From: Geobacillus proteiniphilus
GTDB lineage: Bacteria > Bacillota > Bacilli > Bacillales > Anoxybacillaceae
NCBI RefSeq assembly: GCF_001908025.1
Contig: NZ_MQMG01000012.1
Location: 1-64,000, forward strand
Direction: 5' to 3'
Length of the DNA: 64,000 nucleotides
Below the pieces are notes generated by a model, which was not told the DNA's origin, did no database searches, and saw only the letters and a list, made by a program, of their open reading frames with translations. Position numbers and translations under genes: made by a program. Positions 37,950-47,957 of the stretch are shown here, in pieces; the stretch's first letter is position 1; each line of letters begins with the position of its first letter.

Positions 37950-37995
37950 AAAAGCGCCGGCGAAAAAGACAGAATTCTTTTTCGCCAGCGCCGGC
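37950..37995 (-). terminator. long Rho-independent terminator after proS
   Basis: GCCGGCGCTGGCGAAAAAGA pairs with TCTTTTTCGCCGGCGC, followed by TTTTG, on the minus strand. Confidence 0.88.
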
Positions 37996-37997
37996 AC

Positions 37998-39701
37998 TCA
38001 TGATTGAAGGAGACGGCGCGCAGTGTCGACAAGCTCGCTGACCGGCACATCGAACGTCTCGCCTGTTTTCCGCACTTTTACTTCCACAACGCCTTCGCCC
38101 GCTCGCTTGCCGACGGTGACGCGGAGCGGAATGCCGATCAAATCGCTGTCGGCAAACTTCACCCCGGCCCGTTCGGGGCGGTCGTCATACAACACTTCAA
38201 ACCCAGCCTGTCCGAGCTTTTCATACCACTCTTCCGCCAACGCACGCTGTTCATCGCTTTTTGCGTTCGCTGTCAGCAAATGGATGTGAAACGGCGCGAC
38301 CGAAGCCGGCCACACGAGCCCGTGTTCGTCAGCAAACTGTTCGGCGATCGCGGCCACCAATCTTGATACGCCGATGCCGTAGCAACCCATGATCATCGTC
38401 TGCGTTTGGCCGTTTTCATCCAAATAGACGGCGTTCATCGCTTCGCTGTATTTTGTCCCCAGCTTAAACACATGCCCGACTTCAATGCCGCGGGCGAAGC
38501 GGATCGTCCCTTTGCCATCTGGAGACGGGTCGCCTTCTTTTACGAAGCGCAAATCGGCGTATTGACTGACGGCAAAATCGCGGCCCGGGTTGACTCCGAT
38601 GTAATGGTATCCTTCCTCGTTCGCACCGCAAACGCCGTTGACGATGGCGGCGACAGCATGGTCCGCGATCACAGTGACGTCTTCGCTGACGCCGATCGGG
38701 CCGAGCGAGCCGATTGGAGCGTTCATCACCCGCTCCGTTTCTTCCGGCGTCGCCAATTCGACGACCGTCGCGTCGAGCACGTTTTTCACCTTCACCTCGT
38801 TCGCTTCATGATCACCGCGGACGAGAACGAGCACATAGCGGCCGTCCACATTGAACAAAAGCGATTTGATGCAGCGCTCCGGCGATATTTGTAAGTGCGA
38901 AGCGACTTCAGCGATCGTTTTTTGCCCCGGCGTCGCCACTTTTTTCAATTCGGCTGGCGGCTCATCGCTTTTTTCGTACGTCGCCACGACCGGCGCCATC
39001 TCGATGTTGGCGGCATAGTCAGACGCATCGGAGTAGGCGATCGTATCTTCGCCGATGTCCGAGAGCACCATAAACTCATGCGTATCTTTGCCGCCAATCG
39101 CCCCCGAGTCGGCGATGACGGCGCGGAAGTTCAATCCGCAGCGGCGGAAAATGTTCGCATACGCCTCATACATGTTGTTGTACGTTTCATCCAAGCTTTC
39201 TTTCGACGTATGGAACGAGTAGGCGTCTTTCATCATGAACTCGCGGCCGCGCAACAGCCCAAAACGCGGACGCTTTTCATCGCGGAATTTCGTTTGGATT
39301 TGATACAAGACAAGCGGCAGCCGCTTGTACGTTTTCACTTCGTCGCGGACGATCGCCGTGATCATTTCCTCATGCGTCGGCCCGAGGGCGAAATCGCGCT
39401 CGTGCCGGTCTTTTAAGCGCATCAGCTCCGGCCCGTACGAGTACCAGCGGCCGGACTGCTGCCAAAGCTCAGCCGGCTGCAAGGCCGGCATGAAGAGCTC
39501 CATCGCTCCAATCCGGTTCATTTCCTCGCGAATGATGGCTTCCACTTTTTGCAAAACACGCTGCCCAAGCGGCAAAAACGTATAGACGCCGCTTGCACTT
39601 TGACGAATGAAGCCGGCCCGCAGCAGGAGCTGATGGCTTTTCACTTCCGCATCCGCCGGCACTTCACGCAACGTCGGAATAAATGCTTGACTTTGTCTCA
39701 T
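37998..39701 (-). CDS. proS: prolyl-tRNA synthetase (bacterial type, with INS domain)
   Basis: 567 aa class II synthetase. Motif 2 [17 protein letters not shown] and motif 3 [17 protein letters not shown] are intact; the editing (INS) domain lies between about 225 and 400 ([20 protein letters not shown]). Charges tRNA-Pro and edits mischarged alanine (family knowledge). The ATG at 39701 follows GAGGTGG. Only about 20 bp separate it from rasP, so there is no room for a T-box leader. Confidence 0.97.
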   Translation of the reverse strand: MRQSQAFIPTLREVPADAEVKSHQLLLRAGFIRQSASGVYTFLPLGQRVLQKVEAIIREEMNRIGAMELFMPALQPAELWQQSGRWYSYGPELMRLKDRHERDFALGPTHEEMITAIVRDEVKTYKRLPLVLYQIQTKFRDEKRPRFGLLRGREFMMKDAYSFHTSKESLDETYNNMYEAYANIFRRCGLNFRAVIADSGAIGGKDTHEFMVLSDIGEDTIAYSDASDYAANIEMAPVVATYEKSDEPPAELKKVATPGQKTIAEVASHLQISPERCIKSLLFNVDGRYVLVLVRGDHEANEVKVKNVLDATVVELATPEETERVMNAPIGSLGPIGVSEDVTVIADHAVAAIVNGVCGANEEGYHYIGVNPGRDFAVSQYADLRFVKEGDPSPDGKGTIRFARGIEVGHVFKLGTKYSEAMNAVYLDENGQTQTMIMGCYGIGVSRLVAAIAEQFADEHGLVWPASVAPFHIHLLTANAKSDEQRALAEEWYEKLGQAGFEVLYDDRPERAGVKFADSDLIGIPLRVTVGKRAGEGVVEVKVRKTGETFDVPVSELVDTARRLLQS

Positions 39702-39724
39702 CCATTAGCCACCTCGTTTTCTCT

Positions 39725-40978
39725 CTATAGGAAAAATTTTTGAATGTCATTCCATGTCACAACGAGCATGAGCAGCATAAGCAGGGCGAAGCCGATAAAA
39801 TGGACCATTCCTTCTTTTTGCCGGTCGACCGGCTTGCCGCGCACCGCTTCAATGGCGAAAAAGAGGAGCCGCCCGCCGTCTAGCGCCGGCAATGGCAACA
39901 AGTTGACAATCCCCAGGTTGATGCTTAAAATCGCGCCCCATTTCATCAAGTAGTAGATCCCGGACTCAGCAACTTTGCCGGTCGATACGGCGATGCCGAC
40001 CGGTCCGGACAGCATGTCAAGCTGAAACTGGCCGGTGATCAATTGGCCGAGCCCCGTTACAATTTCCCGCGTCCAGTAGTACGTCTCAACCAGCCCTTGC
40101 TTGATCGAGCCCAACACCGATTTTTCCATCGGCTGATAGACGCCGATCAAGCCGATCGTCTCCCCTTGCACCGTTTTCGCCTCCGGAGTGACCGTCACAC
40201 TCCGTTCTTTCCCATTCCGCTCAATTTGAAACTGAAGCGGTTCTCCCGGATGGGCGCGAATCGTGTTGACGATTTCCGTCCACGTTTCCATCCGTTCGCC
40301 GTTAATGGCGATCACTTCATCCCCTTGCTTCAAGCCGGCAGCGCGCGCCGCTCCTTCCGGCGTCAGCTCGCCGATCACCGGCTTGTCGACCGGATAGCCT
40401 TGCAAAAGGCCGATGATGATAAAGACAACGAGCGACAAGAGAAAGTTGGCGAGCGGTCCGGCCAAAATCGTCATCGTTCGCTGTCCGAGCGTTTTTGCCG
40501 CAAATTGGCGATGGTACGGGGCGATTTGAATCTCTTGGCGGTCGACGACGAAAAATGCCGGCTCCTTGACCGTAAACCGCTCGAACCGCTCGCCGTCCGT
40601 ATAGCCGGTCACATACATTCCATGCTCTAAATCAGCCTCTTCCACTTCCACAACGCGGATATTCGGATAATCGTCCTTATGGTTGAGGACGATTTTTTCC
40701 ACTTGGCCGCTGCCATCAAGCAAGAGGCCGACGACTTGCCCCCGCTTCAATTCAATCGTCTCCGGGTCTTCGCCGGCCATGCGGACGAAGCCGCCAAGCG
40801 GGAGAAGGCGGATCGTGTACACCGTTTCGTTTTTCTTAAACGAAAACACTTTCGGCCCGAAGCCGATGGCAAATTCGCGGCACAAAATGCCGGCCCGTTT
40901 TGCTAGCAACAAGTGGCCGAGCTCGTGAAAAAAGACGAGGGCACCAAAGACGATGATAAATGAAATGATCGATTCCAA
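39725..40978 (-). CDS. rasP: site-2 intramembrane metalloprotease RasP
   Basis: 417 aa. HELGH in FFHELGHLLLAKR near residue 17 and the third zinc ligand in LPALDGGRL near the C terminus; a PDZ domain (about 200-270, GLKQGDEVIAINGE) lies between membrane segments, four in total. Cleaves anti-sigma factors such as RsiW and signal-peptide remnants (family knowledge). The TTG at 40978 is used, about 8 nt after AAAGGTGG; a GTG at 40990 is possible but sits in the ribosome site. Follows dxr. Confidence 0.94.
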   Translation of the reverse strand: MESIISFIIVFGALVFFHELGHLLLAKRAGILCREFAIGFGPKVFSFKKNETVYTIRLLPLGGFVRMAGEDPETIELKRGQVVGLLLDGSGQVEKIVLNHKDDYPNIRVVEVEEADLEHGMYVTGYTDGERFERFTVKEPAFFVVDRQEIQIAPYHRQFAAKTLGQRTMTILAGPLANFLLSLVVFIIIGLLQGYPVDKPVIGELTPEGAARAAGLKQGDEVIAINGERMETWTEIVNTIRAHPGEPLQFQIERNGKERSVTVTPEAKTVQGETIGLIGVYQPMEKSVLGSIKQGLVETYYWTREIVTGLGQLITGQFQLDMLSGPVGIAVSTGKVAESGIYYLMKWGAILSINLGIVNLLPLPALDGGRLLFFAIEAVRGKPVDRQKEGMVHFIGFALLMLLMLVVTWNDIQKFFL

Positions 40979-40992
40979 CGTTTCAACCACCT

Positions 40993-42141
40993 TTATGATA
41001 GTAGTGAGCGAACGTAGGCGCGCGCGTCCGCATCGATTTCGCGAATGTCCTCAAGCTGCGGATCGCTCACTGGCCGATGGCGCTCGAGCGCGCGTTCAAT
41101 CCACTCCTCGATGGCCAAAAATGGAATGCGCCCGGCTAAAAACGCCGCCACCGCCTCCTCATTGGCCGCATTCAACACCGTCGGCAGCGAGCCGCCGCGC
41201 TTGCCAGCCTCATAGGCGAGACGCAAACAGCGATAGCGGTCGAAATCAACCGGGGCGAAATGGAGCGCCCCAAGCGAGATTAAATCAAGCGGCTTGGCGG
41301 ACGGGAGCGGCAACCGCTTTGGATACGCAAGCGCATATTGGATCGGAACGCGCATATCCGGCTCGCCGAGCTGGGCCAACACGCTTGTATCGCGAAACGC
41401 AACGAGCGAATGGATGATGCTTTCTCGATGCAAAACGACCTCGATCCGCTCATACGGCAGCCCGAACAGCCAATGAGCCTCAATGACCTCAAACCCTTTA
41501 TTCATCATTGTCGCCGAATCAATCGTAATTTTTGCCCCCATCGACCAGTTCGGATGGCGGAGCGCCTCCTCGACCGTCACATGAGCGAGCTCTCGGCGCG
41601 TCTTGTCGCGGAAGCTGCCGCCGGATGCGGTCAGAATGAGTTTGTCAACTTGTTCAATCTTTTCTCCTTGCAGACATTGAAAAATGGCGGAATGTTCGCT
41701 GTCAACCGGCAACAGCGGCACGCCGCGCCGCTTGGCTGCAGCCATGACGAGATGTCCGGCGACAACGAGCGTCTCTTTGTTGGCGAGGGCGATCGCTTTT
41801 CCCGCTTCAATCGCCTTCAGCGTCGGCACGAGGCCGACGCTGCCGACGACGGCGGTGACGACAACATCGGCTTGTGGGCAAACGGCCGCTTCAATCAATC
41901 CTTCCTCCCCGTACACGATCGCCGTCCGCCCGCGGTACTCGCGAGAGAGCACTTCATACGCATCGCGGTCAGCGACGGCGACAAGACTTGGGGAAAATTC
42001 AGCGATCAGCCGCCTCGCCGCCTCGATATTTTTCCCGACCGATGCGGCGGCCAAGCGGAATTCGTCCGGATGGGCGCGGATGACATCGAGCGTCTGTGTG
42101 CCGATCGATCCGCTCGCCCCTAATATACTAATATATTTCAA
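40993..42141 (-). CDS. dxr: 1-deoxy-D-xylulose 5-phosphate reductoisomerase
   Basis: 382 aa, second enzyme of the MEP isoprenoid pathway. NADPH motif [15 protein letters not shown] at the N terminus, metal/substrate region [15 protein letters not shown], and catalytic loop TASGGSFRD. The TTG at 42141 (protein [14 protein letters not shown]) lies 8 nt after GAGGAG; a GTG three codons earlier overlaps that site. Sits with cdsA, uppS and rasP, linking isoprenoid and envelope synthesis. Confidence 0.96.
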   Translation of the reverse strand: MKYISILGASGSIGTQTLDVIRAHPDEFRLAAASVGKNIEAARRLIAEFSPSLVAVADRDAYEVLSREYRGRTAIVYGEEGLIEAAVCPQADVVVTAVVGSVGLVPTLKAIEAGKAIALANKETLVVAGHLVMAAAKRRGVPLLPVDSEHSAIFQCLQGEKIEQVDKLILTASGGSFRDKTRRELAHVTVEEALRHPNWSMGAKITIDSATMMNKGFEVIEAHWLFGLPYERIEVVLHRESIIHSLVAFRDTSVLAQLGEPDMRVPIQYALAYPKRLPLPSAKPLDLISLGALHFAPVDFDRYRCLRLAYEAGKRGGSLPTVLNAANEEAVAAFLAGRIPFLAIEEWIERALERHRPVSDPQLEDIREIDADARAYVRSLLS

Positions 42142-42161
42142 TCGTTTCACTCCTCACCCAC

Positions 42162-42956
42162 TTATCGTGCGATTTCAAGCAATATGTACAACAGCGGCAG
42201 CACGAACAGCAAGCTGTCAAACCGGTCTAAAATGCCGCCATGTCCCGGCAAAATCGCCCCGGAATCTTTGACGCCGTAATGGCGCTTAAATGCCGATTCG
42301 ATCAAATCGCCGAGCTGACCGAACGCCGACAGCAGCAACGCGACGCCAAGCGCAGCCGCCAAACTGCCAAACGGCGCCGCCGCCCACTCGTAAATCGCAG
42401 CGACAACAGCCGCGGAAGCGATGCCGCCGATGGCGCCTTCCACCGTTTTTTTTGGGCTGATCTCCGGCCATAGCTTGCGCCGGCCAAACGCGCGGCCAAA
42501 GAAATACGCCCCAATGTCAGTCGCCCAAATGACAAACAAGGCATAAACGAAGTACACGAACCCAACCAAACGAACAGCGCCGAAACAGAAAAACCCTACG
42601 CCGACATAGACGACCGCCAAAACGACAAACGCCGCCTCATCGAACGAGAGCGCATTTTTCGTCACGACTGTGCCGACAAGCAGCAAAAAAGCCAAAGCGG
42701 CGAGCACGCCAAATTTGGCGGTCCCAGACGCCAACCACTCGCCGCCGTAACGGGCGGGAACGAGCAACAGCCAAAGGGCGATCAATCCAGCCGCCCCGAC
42801 AAACGACAACGGGTGCATCCCTTTCATCCGCAACAATTCAAACAGCCCAATCGTGGCCAATATATATGTTACTATTATAAACGGAAATCCGCCAAAAATA
42901 ACAATCGGCAAAAAGAGCGCCGCCGCTATGACTCCGGTGATGATTCGCTGCTTCAT
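42162..42956 (-). CDS. cdsA: phosphatidate cytidylyltransferase
   Basis: 264 aa, eight or so membrane helices, making CDP-diacylglycerol for phospholipids. The CDP-DAG synthase signature is complete near the C terminus: SAFKRHYGVKDSGAILPGHG then GILDRFDS. The ATG at 42956 overlaps the uppS stop by 4 bp; a longer frame upstream is inside uppS and is rejected. Confidence 0.95.
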   Translation of the reverse strand: MKQRIITGVIAAALFLPIVIFGGFPFIIVTYILATIGLFELLRMKGMHPLSFVGAAGLIALWLLLVPARYGGEWLASGTAKFGVLAALAFLLLVGTVVTKNALSFDEAAFVVLAVVYVGVGFFCFGAVRLVGFVYFVYALFVIWATDIGAYFFGRAFGRRKLWPEISPKKTVEGAIGGIASAAVVAAIYEWAAAPFGSLAAALGVALLLSAFGQLGDLIESAFKRHYGVKDSGAILPGHGGILDRFDSLLFVLPLLYILLEIAR

Positions 42957-43726
42957 CGCGCTGACACTCCTCCAAATCGGCGGTCGCGCCGCTGGTAAGC
43001 GGCAATCGCCTCTAAGAAATGTTGCTCCGTAAAATCCGGCCATAAGACATCCGTAAACCAAAGTTCCGTATACGCCAACTGCCAAAGCATGAAATTGCTC
43101 AAGCGAATCTCCCCGCTCGTACGGATGAGCAAGTCAGGGTCAGCGAGCCCGCTCGTCATCAAGTACGAGGAAATGAGCGGCTCGGTGATGTCTTCCGGCG
43201 CGAGCATCCCGCGTTCAACGTCTTTGGCGATCTGCTTTACGGCGGCAGTGATTTCCGCCCGGCTTCCATAATTAAGGGCAAAGTTTAACACAAGGCCGGT
43301 GTTGCCGCTTGTTTCCTTCACGGCTTTCTCGACCGCCCGGCGCGTATGATCAGGCAGCGCCTCCGCATGACCGATCACTTGGACTTTGACATTTTCGGCG
43401 ACGAGCTCGGGAAGAAACGTCGTCAAAAACTGTTCCGGCAGCTTCATCAAATAATCGACTTCACTTTTCGGACGTTTCCAGTTTTCTGTCGAAAACGCGT
43501 AAAGCGACAAAATCTGAATCCCCAGCTCATTCGCAAAACGAGTGATTTTGCGCACAACTTGCATGCCTTCGTAATGGCCGGCCGCCCTTGGCAGCGCCCG
43601 CTTTTTCGCCCATCTCCCGTTTCCGTCCATAATGATGGCGACGTGGTTCGGCATCGGATGCCTGAGCACCTCTTCTTTCGTCACCGGGACGTCTTTCTCT
43701 TTTGTTTTTCGCATTTTATTGAACAT
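42953..43726 (-). CDS. uppS: undecaprenyl diphosphate synthase
   Basis: 257 aa cis-prenyltransferase: HVAIIMDGNGRWAKKR carries the catalytic Asp, and LYAFSTENWKRP and the late LLIRTSGEIRLSNF motif bind substrate. Makes the C55 lipid carrier for peptidoglycan. The ATG follows CGGAGG. Has its own TG-extended -10 promoter just upstream, after the frr terminator. Overlaps cdsA by 4 bp. Confidence 0.97.
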   Translation of the reverse strand: MFNKMRKTKEKDVPVTKEEVLRHPMPNHVAIIMDGNGRWAKKRALPRAAGHYEGMQVVRKITRFANELGIQILSLYAFSTENWKRPKSEVDYLMKLPEQFLTTFLPELVAENVKVQVIGHAEALPDHTRRAVEKAVKETSGNTGLVLNFALNYGSRAEITAAVKQIAKDVERGMLAPEDITEPLISSYLMTSGLADPDLLIRTSGEIRLSNFMLWQLAYTELWFTDVLWPDFTEQHFLEAIAAYQRRDRRFGGVSAR

Positions 43727-43758
43727 ACGAGTCCTCCGGGATCGTGTTTTGCCTTTCC

Positions 43759-43767
43759 ATTATAGCA
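43759..43767 (-). promoter_or_regulatory. extended -10 promoter for uppS
   Basis: TG-C-TATAAT on the minus strand (hexamer 43759-43764), directly after the frr terminator; the -35 is poor because the terminator occupies that position. Confidence 0.6.
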
Positions 43768-43796
43768 AAAAAACCCTCCATCAACATAGAGGGTTT
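43767..43796 (-). terminator. Rho-independent terminator after frr
   Basis: AAACCCTCTA-tgttga-TGGAGGGTTTTTTT on the minus strand. Confidence 0.9.
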
Positions 43797-43808
43797 GCAT
43801 GGTTTTGC

Positions 43809-44366
43809 CTATACTTCCATCACTTCTTTTTCTTTTTCTTTTGTGATGGCGTCAATTTTGGCGATGTGGTCATCGGTCAGCTTTTGCACTTCGTCCGTGT
43901 AGCTGCGGAGCTCATCTTCCGTAATCTCGCCGTTTTTCTCGAGTTTTTTCAATTCATCGTTCGCATCGCGGCGGATGTTGCGCACCGCGACTTTCGCGTC
44001 TTCTGAATACTTTTTGACAAGCTTCGCGAGCTCGCGGCGCCGTTCCTCGGTGAGCGGCGGAATGACAAGACGAATGACCGATCCGTCATTCGATGGCGTC
44101 AGCCCTAAATCCGATGCTAAAATCGCTTTTTCCATTTCTTTAATGGCCGATTTGTCGTACGGCTGAATGACAAGCAGCCGCGCTTCCGGCACACTGATGG
44201 AGGCCAGTTGGTTGATTGGCGTCGGCACGCCGTAATAGTCAACGGTTACTTTCTCAAGCAGCCCTGCGTTCGCCCGTCCGGCGCGAATGCTTGCCAGCTC
44301 GCGGGTGAACGCTTGCACCGCTTTATCCATCTTTTCTTTCGCCTGTTGGATCACTTGCTTTGCCAT
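43809..44366 (-). CDS. frr: ribosome recycling factor
   Basis: 185 aa, standard length and tRNA-like fold; [20 protein letters not shown] near residue 19 and [18 protein letters not shown] are conserved. Splits post-termination ribosomes with EF-G. Follows pyrH by 2 bp with GGGGGAAATAACG before the ATG. Confidence 0.97.
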   Translation of the reverse strand: MAKQVIQQAKEKMDKAVQAFTRELASIRAGRANAGLLEKVTVDYYGVPTPINQLASISVPEARLLVIQPYDKSAIKEMEKAILASDLGLTPSNDGSVIRLVIPPLTEERRRELAKLVKKYSEDAKVAVRNIRRDANDELKKLEKNGEITEDELRSYTDEVQKLTDDHIAKIDAITKEKEKEVMEV

Positions 44367-44368
44367 CG

Positions 44369-45112
<744 letters not shown>

Positions 45113-45120
45113 TCACTTTG

Positions 45121-45150
45121 AAAAACAGGGAACACGCGCGTGTTCCCTGT
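45121..45150. terminator. Rho-independent terminator after tsf
   Basis: Perfect palindrome ACAGGGAACACG-CGCGTGTTCCCTGT followed by TTTTT on the minus strand. Confidence 0.88.
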
Positions 45151-45159
45151 TGCGGTCCG

Positions 45160-46044
45160 TCATTGTTTTCTGACTTGGCTCATCACTTCTTCTGCAAAAT
45201 TGTCTTGGCGTTTTTCGAGCCCTTCGCCGACTTCGTAACGGATGAACTGCTTGACTGTTGCTCCGTTCGATTCGACGTATTGGCGCACCGTCACATCCGG
45301 GTTTTTCACAAACGCTTGCTCGAGCAGGCAGACGTCTTCGTAAAACTTGTTCAACCGGCCTTCGACCATTTTTTCAACGATTTTTTCCGGCTTGCCTTCG
45401 TTTAAGGCTTGCTGCTTCAACACTTCGCGCTCATGCGCGATCTCTTCCTGCGGCACGTCGTCGCGCGAGACGTATTTCGGATGAAGCGCAGCAATGTGCA
45501 TGGCGACATCTTTGGCGACGTCTTCGCTCGCATTGCCGGCTAATAACGTTAATACGCCGATGCGCCCACCCATGTGCAAGTACGCACCGAACGTTTCGCC
45601 GTCCGCTTTATTGACGACGGCAAAGCGGCGAAGCGTAATTTTTTCACCAATTTTGGCGATCGCTTCGTTGATGTAGTCTTGAACGGTCGAACCGTTGTCC
45701 ATCGTTTGACCGAGCGCTTCGTCAAGCGAAGCCGGCTTTTGTTTCAGCAAGTGGGCGGCCAGCTCTTTGACAAGCGTTTGGAATGCTTCGTTTTTCGCAA
45801 CGAAGTCCGTTTCCGAGTTCACTTCCAAAATGACGGCGGTATTGCCTTCCACCGCGATGTACGCCATTCCTTCGGCCGCGATGCGGTCCGCTTTTTTCGC
45901 CGCTTTGGCAATCCCTTTTTCGCGCAGCCAGTCGATCGCTTTCTCCATGTCACCGTTCGTTTCGGTGAGCGCCTTTTTGCAGTCCATCATGCCTGCGCCT
46001 GTTTTTTCGCGCAGTTCTTTCACCATTTGTGCTGTAATCGCCAT
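45160..46044 (-). CDS. tsf: elongation factor Ts
   Basis: 294 aa. N-terminal UBA-like domain with the EF-Tu-binding motif [13 protein letters not shown], then [18 protein letters not shown]-terminal two-fold domain. Exchanges nucleotide on EF-Tu. The ATG follows AAGGAGG. Separated from rpsB by a hairpin terminator that may allow partial read-through. Confidence 0.97.
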   Translation of the reverse strand: MAITAQMVKELREKTGAGMMDCKKALTETNGDMEKAIDWLREKGIAKAAKKADRIAAEGMAYIAVEGNTAVILEVNSETDFVAKNEAFQTLVKELAAHLLKQKPASLDEALGQTMDNGSTVQDYINEAIAKIGEKITLRRFAVVNKADGETFGAYLHMGGRIGVLTLLAGNASEDVAKDVAMHIAALHPKYVSRDDVPQEEIAHEREVLKQQALNEGKPEKIVEKMVEGRLNKFYEDVCLLEQAFVKNPDVTVRQYVESNGATVKQFIRYEVGEGLEKRQDNFAEEVMSQVRKQ

Positions 46045-46150
46045 AAAAAAATCCTCCTTCTCATTGTCCCGTATATGTATCGGTGCCGGCAGCGGCTCCC
46101 CGTTTTGCCCTTATTCGTTAGTATAGCCAAAAGTTGCTCATTTCTGTCTC

Positions 46151-46192
46151 AAAAAAAGGTGATAAAAGGCTTTCCCCTCTTATCACCTTTCT
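46151..46192 (-). terminator. hairpin terminator between rpsB and tsf
   Basis: AAAGGTGATAA / TTTTATCACCTTT followed by TTTTT on the minus strand. It probably reduces tsf expression below rpsB, or else tsf has a separate promoter. Confidence 0.78.
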
Positions 46193-46201
46193 TGAGCATC
46201 G

Positions 46202-46909
46202 TTACTCTGCCGCGACGGCCGCTTCTTCGCCTTGTTTCGCTTCAAGCACTGCATCGGCGATTTTTGAAGTCAACAGCTTGACGGCGCGGATGGCGTCGTC
46301 GTTGGCCGGAATGACATAGTCAATTTCATCCGGATCGCAGTTCGTGTCGACGATGCCGATGATCGGGATGTTCAGCTTGCGCGCCTCCGCCACCGCGATC
46401 CGCTCTTTGCGCGGGTCGATGACAAACAACGCATCCGGCAGCTCTTTCATGTCTTTGATGCCGCCCAAAAACTTCTCAAGACGCTCTTTTTCTTTTTTCA
46501 AGCCGATGACTTCTTTTTTCGGCAGAACGTCAAATACGCCGTCTTCTTCCATTTTTTCAATTTCGCGCAGCCGTTTGATCCGTTTTTGGATCGTGGCGAA
46601 GTTCGTCAACGTGCCGCCGAGCCAGCGTTGGTTGACGTAAAACATACCGCAGCGTTCCGCTTCTTCCTTCACCGACTCTTGCGCTTGCTTTTTCGTGCCG
46701 ACGAACAAAATTTTGCCGCCGTTCGCCGCCAATTCGCGAACGAAGTTGTATGCTTCCTCGACTTTTTTCACCGTTTTTTGCAAGTCGATGATATAGATGC
46801 CGTTGCGCTCCGTGAAAATGTATTTTTTCATTTTCGGGTTCCAACGGCGCGTCTGATGTCCAAAGTGGACGCCAGCTTCAAGCAGTTGTTTCATCGAAAT
46901 AACCGACAT
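46202..46909 (-). CDS. rpsB: 30S ribosomal protein S2
   Basis: 235 aa from the ATG at 46909 ([17 protein letters not shown]) with GAGGAG upstream; a longer frame to 47053 is spurious. [18 protein letters not shown] and [13 protein letters not shown] are conserved. Leader has a strong cloverleaf-like hairpin and its own promoter. In the standard Bacillus order after swrB and before tsf. Confidence 0.98.
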   Translation of the reverse strand: MSVISMKQLLEAGVHFGHQTRRWNPKMKKYIFTERNGIYIIDLQKTVKKVEEAYNFVRELAANGGKILFVGTKKQAQESVKEEAERCGMFYVNQRWLGGTLTNFATIQKRIKRLREIEKMEEDGVFDVLPKKEVIGLKKEKERLEKFLGGIKDMKELPDALFVIDPRKERIAVAEARKLNIPIIGIVDTNCDPDEIDYVIPANDDAIRAVKLLTSKIADAVLEAKQGEEAAVAAE

Positions 46910-46960
46910 GTATGCTCCTCCTGTTTCCTTAGTGGTTTTTGGTCCTCCGCCTGCCTCATC

Positions 46961-46998
46961 TTTCAGCAAGACTGGCTGAGCCAGCACCGTTGCTGAAA
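46961..46998 (-). promoter_or_regulatory. rpsB leader hairpin, possible S2 autoregulatory element
   Basis: Outer stem TTTCAGCAA (46990-46998 side) with TTGCTGAAA (46961-46969 side), and an inner stem CTGGC-TCA-GCCAG. No U-run follows, so it is not a terminator. The position between promoter and rpsB suggests translational or stability control. Confidence 0.5.
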
Positions 46999-47028
46999 TC
47001 ATCAGGCGTGTGTATTCACACCATGAAA

Positions 47029-47057
47029 AATATATCACAACTATCAGCCGCAATCAA
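47029..47057 (-). promoter_or_regulatory. SigA promoter for rpsB
   Basis: -35 TTGATT (47052-47057) and -10 TATATT (47029-47034) on the minus strand, 17-bp spacer, just past the swrB stop. Confidence 0.7.
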
Positions 47058-47069
47058 GCTGTTATTCGC

Positions 47070-47687
47070 CTATTGATCCGTTTTTTGCGCAAATTTGAGC
47101 CATAGCTCGACTTCCGTTTTCCCTTTGCCGAGCTGTTTGGCAATTTCTTCAACCGTCGCCCCTTCCGCATATAGACGGCGAGCGAGCTCACTCGCGTCGG
47201 CTGGTCGGGTGAATGAAAGTTCGAGCACATCCTTGACCGCTCCGATGTCTGGAAAATAGCCCGGAGCGGCGCTTGGGCGGCTTGTTTCTGCGCGTTTTCG
47301 GGTTTCTCCCCGCTCCGCCGGCTCGTTTTCTCCCTTTTTTGCTTCCGCCGTTCGCTTTTCGAACCCCGCTCCGATTTCACCGCCTCCTGCCCCCGGCATA
47401 GACGCCGTCTCTTCCCCGCTCGTGCCCCGTTGCACACTGGGCGCACTGTTCGTTTCCGGTGCAGAAACCAATGGAGCCGCTCCGCTGCCAAGCAATGAGT
47501 CAAGCTCAGCCAAAAAGCGCTCGTTTTCTTCCTTCCAGGCGGCGAGATAAGCGGTCATTGCTTCCTCGATCTCCTCGGCCCGCCGCTCCGCCTCGCCAAG
47601 CCGCGACAGACGGAGGAAAAGCACAATGATCAACCAAAACGACAAGGCGTGCAGCAGCAAACTGATCGTTAGCCAAAATGCCATCAT
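47070..47687 (-). CDS. swrB: SwrB-like swarming motility protein
   Basis: 205 aa. A single N-terminal membrane segment (about residues 3-25), then a coiled-coil region, a low-complexity Glu/Gly/Arg/Ala linker (about 75-140), and a conserved C-terminal helix-turn region ending ATVEEIAKQLGKGKTEVELW. This organisation and its place between sigD and rpsB identify SwrB (YlxL), which activates the flagellar basal body. The linker is longer than in B. subtilis (205 vs about 167 aa). The ATG at 47687 is chosen; a GTG three codons earlier touches the preceding stop. Confidence 0.82.
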   Translation of the reverse strand: MMAFWLTISLLLHALSFWLIIVLFLRLSRLGEAERRAEEIEEAMTAYLAAWKEENERFLAELDSLLGSGAAPLVSAPETNSAPSVQRGTSGEETASMPGAGGGEIGAGFEKRTAEAKKGENEPAERGETRKRAETSRPSAAPGYFPDIGAVKDVLELSFTRPADASELARRLYAEGATVEEIAKQLGKGKTEVELWLKFAQKTDQ

Positions 47688-47695
47688 GATGTTCA

Positions 47696-47941
47696 CTATC
47701 CTTGAATGTCGATCGTTTTTCCTTTATAAGGGTGTCCTCCAAAACGGGACGCCTCCCCCTCGAGGCGGGCGCTCGTTCGTTTATCCGTCACCCGACGGCG
47801 CGCACGCTCCGCCCGCTTTTCACCGGCAGTTGCCATTTGCGCCTGCACCGCATATGAGTGTTGTTGCGTCGAGGCCTGAATCCTTTCCGCGTCGGGCGCT
47901 TTCGGCATGACGCTTTGCAACGCTGGAAGCTGGATGTCCAT
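47696..47941 (-). CDS. small conserved protein of the fla/che operon
   Basis: 81 aa from the ATG at 47941 (MDIQLPALQSVMPKAPDAER). Highly charged, Gln/Ala/Arg-rich and probably helical in the middle, with no signal peptide or membrane segment. The C terminus HPYKGKTIDIQG resembles the ends of short unnamed proteins at this position in other Bacillaceae (recalled, not checked). It is 16 bp after sigD and 8 bp before swrB. Function unknown; not assigned a name. Confidence 0.7.
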   Translation of the reverse strand: MDIQLPALQSVMPKAPDAERIQASTQQHSYAVQAQMATAGEKRAERARRRVTDKRTSARLEGEASRFGGHPYKGKTIDIQG

Positions 47942-47957
47942 CGCTTTTTCTCTCCCC

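Noticed and set aside
39702-39724. T-box leader expected before proS
   Set aside because: Only about 20 bp separate rasP from proS; no room for a T-box.
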